Source: Allacma fusca (taxonomy: Eukaryota > Arthropoda > Collembola > Symphypleona > Sminthuridae). From it: 64,000 nt of DNA. Every line of letters begins with the position of its first letter. Position 1 is the first letter of the stretch. The position numbers were made by a program, and so were the translations under genes. The stretch is from the NCBI GenBank assembly GCA_947179485.1, contig OX359245.1, forward strand, positions 67,443,067 to 67,507,066, written 5' to 3'. Below are positions 23,427 to 35,904 of this stretch, piece after piece. Under the pieces are notes generated by a model. That model did no database searches and was not told the DNA's origin. It was given only the letters and a program-made list of their open reading frames with translations.

Positions 23427-24310
23427 TTGCTGAAATGATGAACTTGATGAACGCTGTGTGCGAATAGAGCATGTTAAGGCAGTATTGTTACACTGTCGTT
23501 TTTAAGTACGCTGGGCACGACATTCGCCTCAAAGCATTTAGGCGCAGTTGTATATACATACTTAAGCATGCATGTGAGCAACGTCATAGTATGCACGTTT
23601 TTCCAAAGCAAAATTTAGATTGCCGGGCATATTCGCCCAAAACCTCAGAATCAACAGTGTTTCATAGGACCGGGCTAATCTTTGGCTAACGGCGAACACT
23701 AAAACGACGGGCTCTTCAAATCCAACACTTGGGCGTTCGTCATTTTCCGGCTGGGATCCGACCCCTGGAAAACTCCAAAAAACTAAATAATCTCGTCGTA
23801 CGTTTAAGTGCGTCATTTAATTTTTGCAAATAGTATCCAAGCACAGAACCTTTCTAGTATGGTACAAACGCGGACCCGTTTCACGACGGCTTGTAAGTAA
23901 AAAAAAAATTTTGGAGCGCTGTCACTGCAACACATTCCATGGGGAATTATTTAAGCCTTATCGAACCTTGGCAAATCGAAAATTCAAGTGTCAGGAGCTG
24001 ATGAATGTGTGAGTCATGATTTATGAAATGTTTACCAGAAAAATTTCAATTCGTGTTTCAATTTCGACTCGATTTGAAAAACATTGCTGAAAAAAAATTC
24101 TACAAAAATACATTTTTCCAATTCCTTCAATGGGTTCTGGGTGGAGGAAAGTACTGTAGGAAAAAGTGACCCGCCAAGTTGCGGTAAAATTATTCTTATT
24201 ATTATTAGGATTAATTAATTTCCTGAATTGAGCATTTAAATTTTATTTGTTTTTAGAGGTGCTCGGGTAGGAGGGTACACTGCAGGTTAGGACCAAATTA
24301 AAACAAATAC

Positions 24311-24414
24311 CATTTGGATAAAAGTAATCAACTTCTTCACTGGAAACGTGATACACAGCTCAAAGGTGTGTATACAGTAAAGGTGAAATAAAAAAGCAAC
24401 ACGTGAAATCGCAT
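24311..24414 (-). pseudogene. Relic first exon of a third modular protease-homologue (copy C)
   Basis: Reads MRFHVLLFYFTFT, then a frame change, then AVYHVSSEEVDYFYPN followed by a GT donor, closely matching exon 1 of copies A and B. The 104-nt length against 97 and 100 explains the loss of frame. The flank upstream (24415-24520) also resembles the upstream flanks of A and B (TTGTTTTGATTTTTGAAATT, CAATTGTGCTGGAAC). No later exons of this copy were found; the CACTA-like element lies where they would be. Confidence 0.8.
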
Positions 24415-25447
24415 ATTTGGGATTTCTATATGCCGTATTGTTTTGATTTTTGAAATTTATGACAAAATATCGTGAACAATTGTGCTGGAACCTGCCGAAG
24501 TGCTATCTACAGGTTTCCAAAGAATTAATTAATTCATATAAACTCAAGCAATATCGGTATGAATAAGATAGTCTATTATTGAGATCGGCTACTTCAACAC
24601 TGAAGATCATTTTAATCAAACTATAGTAATTCCTACAAACCAGTACAGAATAGGTTCATCGTAGCATGATACGGGGCAAAGCGACATTTTTTATAACACG
24701 TTCTTCAAATATTGGTAAAATACAAAAAATTTGAGCAAGTTTTCCTTGAGCAGTTCTACAGGTTGTCAAGAAACGAATATCCCTATATATGGGGGACGTC
24801 AAAAATATTAAACTTCCCATTGTTTTTTGCAAATATTTTCCGTAATTTTAAAAAATCTATTTAAAACCGTAGCTCAAGTGAGATTTATGTTTAAGTCGCC
24901 GTTGTTTCCCTTCTACGTATAACCGGGATTCCAGGCTTCTTAGAATAACAAAATCTCTAAATATCACTTACTGCAAATACAGCATCCGAAGTTACAGTTT
25001 GGATTTTTAATGATTTTTTTTTAAATCAGGGAGTATACAAACAGTAATTTCAAAGATGTATACGTCACAAGTCCATCCTCGACTATATTAAAAAATTAAA
25101 ATACTTTTTATTAAATTTAATTCACACTGCCCCTGTCACATAAATTAGTTCGAGAAAACAATGAAATTATTTATTTTGTTTCATTCATGTGACTTTTCAA
25201 CATTATGGCATTCGTGTCATGACTCATGAGAACTTCCAGGCTAGAAAATTAAAATAATTAAATTAATTGTTCAAATACGTTTCACTCAATATAGAGAGAG
25301 CCACGTTAAAATAAATGGGGAAGTTTGAGTATATAAGCTTGAAGTTGCAATAAAATAGCTGAGGGGAACATTAAAATGCATTAATTTGCTTCTTGTGGCG
25401 TCAGCAGATCTCCGGAAACATTGACCTTAGAAATTATCATTGACCCA
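24415..25447. other. Spacer between copy C relic and the end of copy B
   Basis: AT-rich, no ORF or repeat recognised beyond the copy C upstream flank at its left edge. It should contain the 3' untranslated region of copy B; I saw no strong AATAAA on the minus strand. Confidence 0.5.
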
Positions 25448-28400
25448 TCAAACTGCAGTATTTGTGATATTTTGCAGGTTAAGTAGGATCCATTCGCTAT
25501 GAGCATCGAGATGAGTCAATCCATAAATTCTTTCTGAGTCCTCTTCACAGCCAGCCTGGTTTTCCTCGTAATGAAAAACTCCCTGCATTACGTATATATT
25601 TAATTTTCCGATAACAATAATTTCCTTACGAAAATGTTAATACTGATTAAAGATCTGAATGATTTTCAATTACCTTGAGCACATATGTTAACATGTCTTC
25701 GTCGGACTCGACAGAAAAAACCAATCCAGCGCCACCAATGTCAGAGCAAGGAATCCCTCCTGGTTTAATTAATTATGATATTACTAATTATTTCCATAAA
25801 AACCGGGAATTTAGCCCCTTTAGCCCAAGGAAGTGTCGATCATGCAAAACACACAAATCATCCCAAAATTTTAAAATAATCGTTTCTTTAACCGAATTAC
25901 ACTCGCTTCATATACATCCATTGACAAATTGACAAACGAGAAGCAAAGTTGGGAATTTGTAATAATCTGAAATGTCTATTTTGAGAGAGCGTTAATGGTA
26001 TGTTCCCCCGAACTAATTACCTTCAGAAGATTTGGCGCAAAATGAGTCAGTGGTAATTGCTTCACATTCATCCTCGGGTAAAACTATCAAATCTACGTTT
26101 TTCCCTTGAGTCATAGTCTTACCAGGTCTACTGTCATCAGATGTAGGAACCTTTTAAGAAAATTATGAAACAAGTTAAAGAAAGCCAGCCTTGCAAGCCT
26201 AAAAAATAAAAAAAAATTAATAGGGAACTCAGCATTACTTACCGTTCCGGTAGAGCTAGGGGTAGGCGTATTATGGTACCTATACATCAAGTAACAAATC
26301 GGTTTCACCGAATCCGAGTATGTAACAGGTGTCGTCAGCTTAATGATAGCGATGTCGGATTGAAGGGTATCCGGATCATAATTAATGGGACGTCTAATTT
26401 CTCCAACCTGGATATAATTAATTCATTTACAACATTCCCATATAATTTTCTATATAAAAAAAGGTTAATTAATTGTTTTAAATATAACACACATCAAGCA
26501 AGGCAGTTTCCTTCTTCTCTTCCCCTTGTTTAGTGATCACGTCATTACGATTCAGCACAACTTTAAGGTCGCGAGGTTCATATTGCATGCCTTTTGCATC
26601 CGTCGTGCAATGAGCCGCAGTAATGAGGATATTTCGTTCTATTAACGACGCCCCGCAAATGCTTTCCATGGTTCCAGCATCGGTCTCCCGCATAATTTTC
26701 CCGTGCCATGGGAATAATAGAGGTGAATTCCCAGCACCGGATTTTGATTTTTCAACTAAGCCACATACTGAGCAAAATCCAAGTTTATTACGAAGAATGT
26801 ACAAGAACCAGGCTTAATCAATCCATTTTCCAAATATAATAAATTATTTTCTTTTCCAGCAAACTAGCTCGTTATTTTAGTGCACAAGCTCTAAGCAAAG
26901 GTGGGAAGGTCGGGAGACGTTGGCGAAACTATAAAATTAATCTCAAAACTCTAGACACAGAAACGTTCCCTGGGAATTTATTATTTAGAAATAAAATCGA
27001 AATTTCCCCGAAATCCCTAACTTTCAACATACACTTCGGTTATTACTCTTCTTTCAAAACATAAATTTAATAAATGCTTAGCTACTATACGGCTTTAAAT
27101 ATTACAGTAAATAGAAATAATGTAGGACTGACCAGGCTGGCAGGAAAACGATCTTGAAGGCTTCCAAGCCTTATCGTCATAACATTTCATGGTAATTAGG
27201 TTAGTTTTGGACAACGGTCTGTAATACTTGGCGCATCGCATTGTTATTTCCGTGCCTGCTGGGGCTTTAGAGCAATCCACTTCTCCAAGTTGGGGATGAG
27301 AGCATGTAGATATGACCCCCTTAAAACAGAGTGACTTGGATAAATGTACCAGAGAATTACCCAAGATCAAGTGCAATTTATAAAATAAATATCTAAAGCT
27401 AAAATGTAAAATTATATCAGGGGTGACGCAGAATATTCGTCTCCCATTATTAGACTCTAAAGGGGGCAAGCATAAAATACAACTGTATTGTACGTCAAAT
27501 TCCAATCAAATTTGTCAAATGCCTTATAATTTTCAAAATTAGTTTTAAAAGAAATGCTATATGAGGTCAATAGGAATACCTGAGGAGGCTTAACTGGAGC
27601 GCAAAAGACTGTCTCTCCAGAAACGGTCACGTTCGGACCAATGCGCTTCTTGCGTCCAATGACAACTTCTGGATGTTCATCACTCCCACTCGGACATTGC
27701 TTAACTCCATCTCCAACTTGTGCCCCTCTGACGCACTTCCCTTCAAGTCCACATTGATAGGCGTCAGTCTTTTTGCATCTGTTCGTAGCTTTGCAATACA
27801 CTGGATCCTCATCCTCCCCTGAAGAGCAGTCCACTTTCCCATCACATACTTGATCCAACGGGACGCACTTCCCATCGTGGCAAGGGTACGTGGTTGAGTT
27901 GCAACTAATTAATTCAACACATATTCGGAGTGGGACCCAGTGAACATTTAAATCTTTTAGAACTTTATTTTCCCCAGGATATGACCTCTGACATTTTATT
28001 TTCAGATTTGAAAAAGTATCTCACATCATACTTAACTTGACCCAATCCAAGGAACTGGAAAACATACTATGAGCATGGTAGACGGTGTGGATGTCACACT
28101 GCCCCCGATCCCTTCTTGGAATTAAGGAAATAAATCCACTTGAGTAGAATCTGGGTTCAGGATCAAAGAATGGGCTACCCGCTACAGTTTGCGGCCTTGG
28201 TTTGAATGATTTCAGGCTCCCGTGACTCATACATGTTGACTCGCTCACTCCGTCAACTACAATTTCAAAGTTGGTGTTAAATTGACATTTTACATAATTT
28301 TACAATCTTACAAATATTAACATTGCGTCACAAGGGAAATAATTCTAATATTTGTTGCAATACAATTACCCAATACCCTCCAGATGCTTATAGCAGTGTA

Positions 28401-31400
28401 TTTAAAAATCTGAAGTGAAATTGTTCAGACAATTTTTATTTCGGTATAAAATTCTCCAGAAGTATTTATCCCCCCAAACGCATCTGAGTTCCCTTCTTAA
28501 AATATTAACTTTATACCATAAGCATTGCCTTGAAAGCAATATATCCTTAATGTGTGTATGAAATGATTAATTACCGGGATTAATGATCAGGCAGAATATC
28601 TCATCTGGCTTGGATCTATAATAGTACTTGTAAGTGTTGAGGCAGAGAGCATCATTAGAGGAAGTTGCTGATAATCTCACAAGCTTCTGTGGACCGCCTT
28701 CATTAATAGGACCGTTAAATCCGCTGATAAAGGAAGGCTCAATATTCTTCGCATATGATAATATGTCTGAGTATCTGCCTTTGTAGCCAAGCTGGACATT
28801 CAGGAATGAAATGAGTAGTGGTATATTAAATTAATTACATTTTTTGAATTAAACTAATACCCATTGGGAAAAAAAATTCACTGATTATGGGGTGAATGCT
28901 TTGCCTGAATTTCCAATATTTGTGACAATCCTTTGCCTGGTACTAAATTCGATTAATCTTAACTAAACTCACTACAATTGTCTGGTGTCATATTGCAATT
29001 GATTGATTTTTTGATCAAATTTCAAATTTAAATAAAATATGTTTTTCTTAACGAGCTTTATGTATGGGGTAAGGCAGATGGCTGTTAGAGTTGACCCTTT
29101 AACTGAAACTATACACTATGTGTAATAAATACACAACTAGGAAAATGTTTTCATTCTAGATAAGAAATAACTATTTAATATATTTCGAAATTACAAAAAC
29201 ATTTACAAATAAGGGGGGAACTAAATAAGTGGAGTACAGCTCCGCTGAAGCTAAAGTCCATATTTCTTCTCACCTCTGGAACTCAACTTCACGCAGGAGA
29301 TCGTCCCAGAGGTTCAATTTTGTCCACCTCCTCTCACTTTTCAGTATTTTCAAAAAATACTCATCCGTCTCACATTTGACAGGTCACATAATTACATATT
29401 CCAACTTCGAACAACTACAGCAGCCTTGAACATTAAGTTCAGGCTTACCTGCAGTTACACTTCCCCCATTCCATATACCAACACACATACAGTACAACCT
29501 TAATAATTACTGTAAAGCAGTACAGCGGTACAATTCAACTGGACATATGTATGTACCAACACACATGAGTCGTTGGATTGAGAAAACAAGTTTTGCAACC
29601 TGCTGGACTACCAAAACTCATTCGTTATTTACGTAGAAAGTGAAACAACTTACAGCATGCAAGGCTGGAACCACTCCATACGGCTGGCATATTGACTTGA
29701 CGTAAGGTGTATCAAAATTGATAGGAGTTTCAAGTCTAAACATAACCAGATGATAATCTTCGCTGCTACTCAAGTTCCCATTGTAAGGCAAGATGTAGCT
29801 GACCTATAAGGACCAACCAGTCAATTTATTATTTAAGGAAAAATGATTTCATCAGAAGTAACTTGATTTTATAACATTTTTGAAGAGAGAAGCTGTTGCT
29901 TGAAACAAACCATGAAAAAATAACTGATTCATATCCATTTATTCCATGTGATAATCAGTGTATCTTCGGTGAATAGATAAAATCGTCTAGATCCATTTTC
30001 GATTCTAGACATAATGGTCTACATGGATTTTCCCTTTAAACGTAAAATTAACTAAATGCAAGCCAACCTGAAAGCAAAATTTTCTACATAGAATTTTGAC
30101 TAAAAGCCAATTGAACTATGTAACATAATACACTAATTATACGATACGCGAAACAATAACATTGTGGATAAGCTCCTTTTAAATACAGAGCTGTTAAAAA
30201 TTATGAAACCTTTCAAGAATAAGTTTTTCAAAAAATAACATTAAAAACAATTTGAGTTAAGTAAGTGGAAAGCGTCATAGTCGAAATTGCATGTATTTTG
30301 TTGTAACCTAAACCATTGAGCAAGATAATTTCGAATCAATTATATTGTTAGGTTAGAATACACAATTGTAAATTTATTTTTATAACTGGGTGTCACTGAA
30401 GATCAGTGCTTGCACTGAATTGTTTTGACAATAAAGTGATTACCATTACCATAATAAAACGTATGATGCTTATAGACCATTTGTATTTTAGAGAATTTGG
30501 CGTGTAGACCATTTTGGTTTTAATTTTTCCAGCAATTAAACCACTTTCGTTTTAGAGAAATTAATTGTCGACCATTTTGCAACAAAAAAAGCATATACAT
30601 CTGGACCATTTTGCCTCTGCGCCGACAATAGAATTCCTAATCAGCATAGTGTTATTTTTAGTTTTTCCGGGAGCAGGCAATTACAATTAAGCGTAGGGTT
30701 TTGTACAATTGAGGGCGCTGTTATAATACCAGAAGGCACTGCATGTAATTATCAAGATTACTTCAGTATACGGAAGCCATTGGTGTTTTACTTACGTTCG
30801 CCATTTGAGAAAATTCATCCGTATCATTTAAATCTGTTGAGCGTATTCCCGCCACCACGAGGAAGTGACTCGGAGAAGCGATGTAGTACTTTCTGTTCGA
30901 ATTTTTATACGAAGGTTGACCATAGCTCCCGCCAAAAGTGGTCATGACTGTGGTCGGACCACCCAGAGTCCCAGTTAGGAAATAACGGAAGGGTGAGCGC
31001 AAGTTTTTTCGGGCGAAAATTGCCACCGTCCATGGACTCAAAGTTCGAGCATCCCCAAGGATTTCTTCTGTGATTCCGCAATTTTGATCTAAACAACAAT
31101 TTTGATCGTTAAATTTTACAATTTCTCTTGTTGGAATGGAACGACAATGCATTTCCACAATAACAAGTATTATGATTAACGCATTGTTCCTTTGGTTCTT
31201 ACTCACTTTAAGAGACACGGTTGTAACACAGATTTTAAAAAATAATTCCACCCTTTTAATCAGCGCCTATTTAAAAGACTCAAATTGGGACTAATTTGGG
31301 GGTTCCTGAATAAATGTAGTTATAATTTAAGTATGGGTAAAAATACACTATAACTCTCTTAGAATTAAGAATTAAAGAGTTAGGATCCCAGGTAGGAGAA

Positions 31401-31630
31401 ACCCAATTTAATAAAAGTAAAATTTTTCCTCCCAAATTATCATTTCTTTTATAAGTTTAAATTGCATTCCTTTAAAGGTTGGGGGCATAAAAAGAGTGCA
31501 CTGTGGTGAAGCGGGAAATTAAAAGAATTTTACCATTCGGATGAAAGTAATCCACTTCTTCACTGGTAACATGGGACCCAGTTAGTAGTGCCGTAAAAGT
31601 GAAATAAAGTAGGACCATGTAAAATTTCAT
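25448..31630 (-). CDS. Secreted dual-domain modular serine-protease homologue, copy B, 763 aa
   Basis: Twelve exons: 31630-31534, 31088-30796, 29803-29654, 28791-28575, 28256-28025, 27904-27580, 27319-27133, 26767-26493, 26407-26243, 26150-26021, 25759-25674, 25582-25448. They sum to 2292 nt in one open frame. Order: signal peptide (1-20), trypsin-like domain 1 (about 36-328), two LDLa modules (about 331-405; CDGKVDCSSGEDEDP), CCP/sushi (about 438-500), trypsin-like domain 2 (about 501-750). Domain 1 has GTLGGPTTVMTTFGG where the catalytic His motif belongs and TCMSHGSL in place of GDSGG. Domain 2 keeps ITAAHC (His553) and DIAIIKL (Asp610) but reads PCSDIGGAGL; ungapped alignment puts Gly699 at the serine position. 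So both domains appear inactive. LDLa-CCP-protease proteins in arthropods start haemolymph immune cascades; a regulatory or decoy role is inference. Start chosen at MKFYM, which gives a clean signal peptide. Confidence 0.9.
29963..30628. mobile_element. Decayed copy of the AATGGTCTAC-repeat TA element (intron 2 of copy B)
   Basis: The right end CCATTTTGCCTCTGCGCCGACAA and left end TCTTCGGTGAATAGATAAAAT are degenerate versions of the perfect termini at 39981-40725. The interior repeats CCATTTTGG and AATGGTCTACATGGATTTTC match that element's repeat unit. TA stands on both sides (29961-29962, 30629-30630). It is older than its relative. Confidence 0.65.
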
Positions 31631-32327
31631 TTTTAGAAGTGATATGCCCACGTTGTTTTTAATTTGTTTTTTGAAATTAACGGGCAATTAACGGAGGCAA
31701 TTGCACCGGTTTATGTGTGTAAATGCTATGTACAGTAATGTTCTTTCAAAAAATTTTGATCCACGTGAACTTCAGCAATTCTAGGAGGTTAATTTACTCT
31801 TTTATGGACATCCACTACTTGAATACTAAGAATCATATAATTAAGGAAGGAATTCCTACAAAACTGTCCAAATAAAGTTCACCGTACAATGAGACCTGCT
31901 ATAGTGGCATATTTGCATATCATGTTGTGTCTATGACTAATTAGATAATTTATAATCCCAACTAGGAAAAGTACTTGAATACATACGATAACACGTTATC
32001 CTTGACGACTTGTATATGCAGCAGATGATTTGTGGGCATAAAAAATTCCTTAAGTGTGTGTGTCGCTCATGGAAACTTCAAGGGAGCAATTGGATCTCCT
32101 TTTCCATTATAATGCGTGTCATTTATTTACGCAAACGTAAAATTTATAGCAAATAGTAGGTATCTGTATAGTTGCTCAACAACAATTTTTTTACTGCTCT
32201 TAATTCGAATTTTTCTTGTAATTCCAGGGGGTATACAAATAATTACTTATATGTACATATTGAGTTTACCTTGTTTCATCATTTGATTGAAATGTGAGCC
32301 CAGTTACTCATTGGAATTGAATGCCTC
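31631..32327. other. Upstream region of copy B, no further gene seen
   Basis: The first 150 bases resemble the upstream flanks of copies A and C (AACGTGGGCATATCAC against AACGTGGATCTATATT on the minus strand), so the promoter was duplicated with the genes. No clear TATA box. The remainder is AT-rich and featureless to me. Confidence 0.5.
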
Positions 32328-32335
32328 CTTCTAAT

Positions 32336-33166
32336 CAGGGATGAAATATCGGAAAAATAAAAATTCCGATTCCAATTACAATACCTGATTAAATTTAATT
32401 TCGATTCCGATTCGGATGTATCCAAATAATTAATTTTGAATTCCGATAACAATTAATTTAAATAATTTCGATTCCAATGCCGATTCTAGACAGGTAACCT
32501 ATAATTTACTGTTATTTTTGTCATTAAAACTTCTTGTTTACTCGAACAAACAACATGGTTTGCAGGGATTCCTCCGGTAAAGGTTCCTCCGACTTGGGTT
32601 ATAATTTTAAACGTAATGCAGAGAAGTCTTCCCACAGTTACCTAATTTACTGGAATGCTCAAGATTACAAATGTAACATGCTGGAGAATTTCCAAAAATT
32701 CTGAATCATTTAACCACTTGAGTAAATTAATTCATTTGTCCCTTGTGCTGTGCATAATTGTTCCACAGAATACGTTGGAATATGTTTTTTGTATATCTAA
32801 ATTTCTATTGTAGTCGTAGTAATCACGAACAAATGATTCTGTCGTTCTTTACATTTTTAAAACTACGATGAAGAACTATTTGCATAAAAAACTATGTAGA
32901 AGTGTAAAAGGTAGAAGGTAAAGGTTCTATTTAAAGGTCGTTAAGGGCTCTTTATGGCTGTATAATGCAGTGTCAGAAATGGAATCGGAATTCATCGGTA
33001 TATCATTAAATTCTAATACCAATACCGATACTTACTTTCCGATTCTAATTATAATTCCAATACTTAGTTTTACAATATTTTTAATTCCCATTCCGATTCT
33101 AATACTTTAAATATTCGGATTATTTTTCGATTTCGATTCCAATTCCGATTCCGATTTTCAACCCTG
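32336..33166. mobile_element. hAT-like MITE with GATTCCGATTCC interior
   Basis: Bounded by an exact 8-bp duplication CTTCTAAT (32328-32335 and 33167-33174). The termini CAGGGATG and CAACCCTG are inverted with one mismatch. Both subterminal regions are arrays of imperfect ATTCCGATTCCAATTC units. No coding capacity. The smaller element at 44600-44939 has the same termini style and related interior. Confidence 0.85.
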
Positions 33167-33174
33167 CTTCTAAT

Positions 33175-35615
33175 TGTAAGATTATTTTTCACTGGAAAGT
33201 TTAGGAACTCTAGATCTTGTGCTATGCTAACAGCCTTCCTAAAAAAAGTTCTCTACAAAATTGTAAAAGTCAAATTTTGGCAAATTTTCCTTTATGAGGT
33301 CTGAAGTTTTATAAAGAAGTGTGTCTTAGTCTTAGGACTGGCATATTGTTGGTGGAGTGGATTGGGGTCCATATAATTTTAATGGATTCTGTTAGAAAAG
33401 ATCGAGTTATGATAATGTCGATCAAGTACAGTGAAAACTCTTTATATGGACACTGTGAGAATAAACAAACTCTTGGTTTGTATCACGTAAACAGTTTAAT
33501 GTTCTTAAAATTCTTGGTTTGTAATTTTGTTTGATGCTAGTTTGTAGGCAATTTTAGGGACTTAACATGGAGCTCTCACATATATATGCCTCTACGTTGA
33601 GAATTAGAGCAATGACCCATTAAAACAGAGAACAGGGTTAGAGAAATTTAGCTGCAGGAACTGATACGTGCATCAGAAGAGATCGGAAAAGATTTTCTGA
33701 AGAACCAAATAAGTCGGCAAGATTGAAAAAAGGGAATAAAATTGTCTCTTCATATCAATTTAAAAATCTTACCTTACGTCTTTTATTTCTGAGACCTCCA
33801 TTTTTGACTCTGACCCGATCATAGATCATTCGTACCCGTACCAGCGGTACGAGAGTATACTGTACAAATGCTGTGAAGTTAACGACACTTGTAGTTGTTT
33901 CTGTTAACAATCATTATAGGGGTTGTGGGATGTATAAAGTACCGTTAACTGCTGAAGAGACGTAGAGCAGGTACACACGGGGCTGACAATCCAGCACATA
34001 TTTAAGGCATGCTTTAAGATTATCATAGGTGTACAATATGCAAAGAGACGATCAGCTCAAGAAATAAGCATTATTATGATAACTGAAAAAACTGCAAAAG
34101 TCATACTCGAAATTCACCCAATCACAGTGACAATTTTGCTATGAAGGAGCATAACTACAAGCCATAAATGTACATTCGGATCTCACTCTAGACTATATCA
34201 CTGCTATTTACATGTAGCATTTAAGGGACGCCACGTAATTTACTGCGAATCATTACCATTGTTGAACGAACAGTTGAAAATTTACCATTCTCCTCAAATC
34301 AAAGTCATAGGAAATTTTATAGGAGGGAGCTATCTAAATGGATCCTGGGTTAAGAGCCGTTGACCTGACAATTAAAATTAGAGTTCTTGGTTGGGGAAAC
34401 CCTACTTCAGAAGCGAAAGAGGAAAAGATATGAGTCAGGAGGAATTTCTGTCAATTGTTTTCATGGACAGTTTGGTATTCAGATAATTATTTTAAAACTC
34501 TGTTTTTTGTAACAAATGTCAGAGGGATTTATATGAGTCTAATGTTATCTTCCTTAATATTATTAGAAAATAAAAAAATATTGGAAATCATAGGAACCAC
34601 AAATGCAGAGAGTTGCAATTTTAAAGAGATAAATATTCTCCGACTGAGACTTTGCTGTACAAGGCAAGGTATTATCAAGAAGCAAGTGTGGGGTAAATAA
34701 CTTCACCGCTGTATGTAAATATCTATATTCTGGATCGATGCTAATAATATTATTGTGCATGTGCTTGAAACATGCTATTGCACATACCTGCACATTACTG
34801 ACTCAACAAGAACATCCTTGACGGTTAAGTCCGAAAGGAATTAAACCTCGTGTAAATGGTGTAAACCCAAGTGATATAATTACTATATTTCGACACGAAC
34901 ATTATTCAACTCAATGTTTTCTCTTGACGTGGGAAAAAGTTGACATTTTTGGTCATTCAGATTCCGTCCCGATACATCCATCTTGACAACACGTGAGAGT
35001 TTCCTTATTACTCGTACTGTATATTCGTATTGCCTTGATACACAATAAATATATAATCCTTAGAGTCCTTGTGTGTACCAGTCAGTCATCAAGGCTACTT
35101 CCGTGAGATCTAGAATCATAGGCAATAATAACAAAGGTTAAATACACAAGAAAAACTTACATACGTCTTAATTGCTAGTTTCCTAATAATTACACAGTAA
35201 TAAATGTGTTTGAGCCACCAGAATTATTCCGTCAATAAAATTTGAATGGCCTATGGTAGCTGCAAACCTGGGATAGTTTTGATTACTTTTCACTCATGCG
35301 ATGACTAGGCAAGGCTTAACAATAAGTTGATCTCATATTCCTGTTAATTAATCCTAATGGATATCGTAGTTGGGGTTGCACAAATGAAAATCCCCTGGGT
35401 TTCAGGCCTAACTATCTTAAAATGGCCTGAAAATGTCAAACTCTGAACATGCCTGATGTTTTGGACATTTTGGATGGACATTTTCTCCATATTGGGATTT
35501 TGGCAGAAACTTATACACTATGACCATTATTGCTCCTGTAGAATTCATAAGGGAGTTTTTCATGTGATCATCAAACCCATCTAGTTTTTGCGAATTTTAT
35601 TTTTGATTTTCGAAA
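33175..35615. other. 2.4 kb without recognised gene
   Basis: Several ORFs of 70-80 codons show no family motif, signal peptide or splice context I can support. Nothing repeated was noticed apart from generic AT-rich sequence. Confidence 0.5.
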
Positions 35616-35885
35616 ACATCAAAGTGCAATAGATGCCCAAAATTATCAAAATATCATAAATGCCCAAAATGCTCAAAGTATCATAAAAGCCCAAAATGCT
35701 CAAAGTGCTCAAAGTACCAAAGATGCCCAAAATGTTCATAGTACCATAGATGCCCAAAATGTTCATAGTACCATAGATGCCCAAAATGTTCATAGTACCA
35801 TAGATGCCCAAAATGTTCATAGTACCATAGATGCCCAAAATGTTTATAGTACCATAGATGCCCAAAATGTCAAAGATGCTCAAAA
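35616..35885. repeat. 27-bp tandem repeat array
   Basis: About ten units of a 27-bp repeat with core CATAGATGCCCAAAATG, then TTCATAGTAC. The centre (35700-35860) is nearly perfect and the left part is degenerate. 27 is a multiple of three, so the minus strand stays open as a repetitive ILGIYGTMN pseudo-peptide that should not be read as a gene. Confidence 0.9.
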
Positions 35886-35904
35886 CGCCAGTGACGAAAC
35901 TCCC

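Larger units (their letters stand above)
16594..23927 (-). mobile_element. Two-gene CACTA/EnSpm-like DNA transposon (tentative borders)
   Basis: A transposase gene (18611-16671) and a DUF4806 gene (23426-18630) lie head to tail 18 bp apart on the same strand. CAGTGGCGCTCAAAAAATTG at 16594 and, inverted, CAGTGACAGCGCTCCAAAAT ending at 23927 look like imperfect terminal repeats. I could not find a convincing target duplication, so the borders are tentative while the gene pair itself is solid. Pairing of such a transposase with a DUF4806 protein is, as far as I recall, seen in other invertebrate elements. Confidence 0.5.

Noticed and set aside
22862-23773. Single hAT element from CAGGGATTGG to CCGACCCCTG
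   Set aside because: The flanking 8-mers differ, and the span would swallow exon 1 of the DUF4806 gene; the left part is kept as a fragment only.
24311-24414. Alternative first exon for copy A
   Set aside because: The frame is broken within the signal peptide and a full transposon lies between it and copy A.
35581-35883. 100-codon repetitive ORF (ILGIYGTMN units)
   Set aside because: A 27-bp tandem repeat whose length is a multiple of three; no start context or domain.
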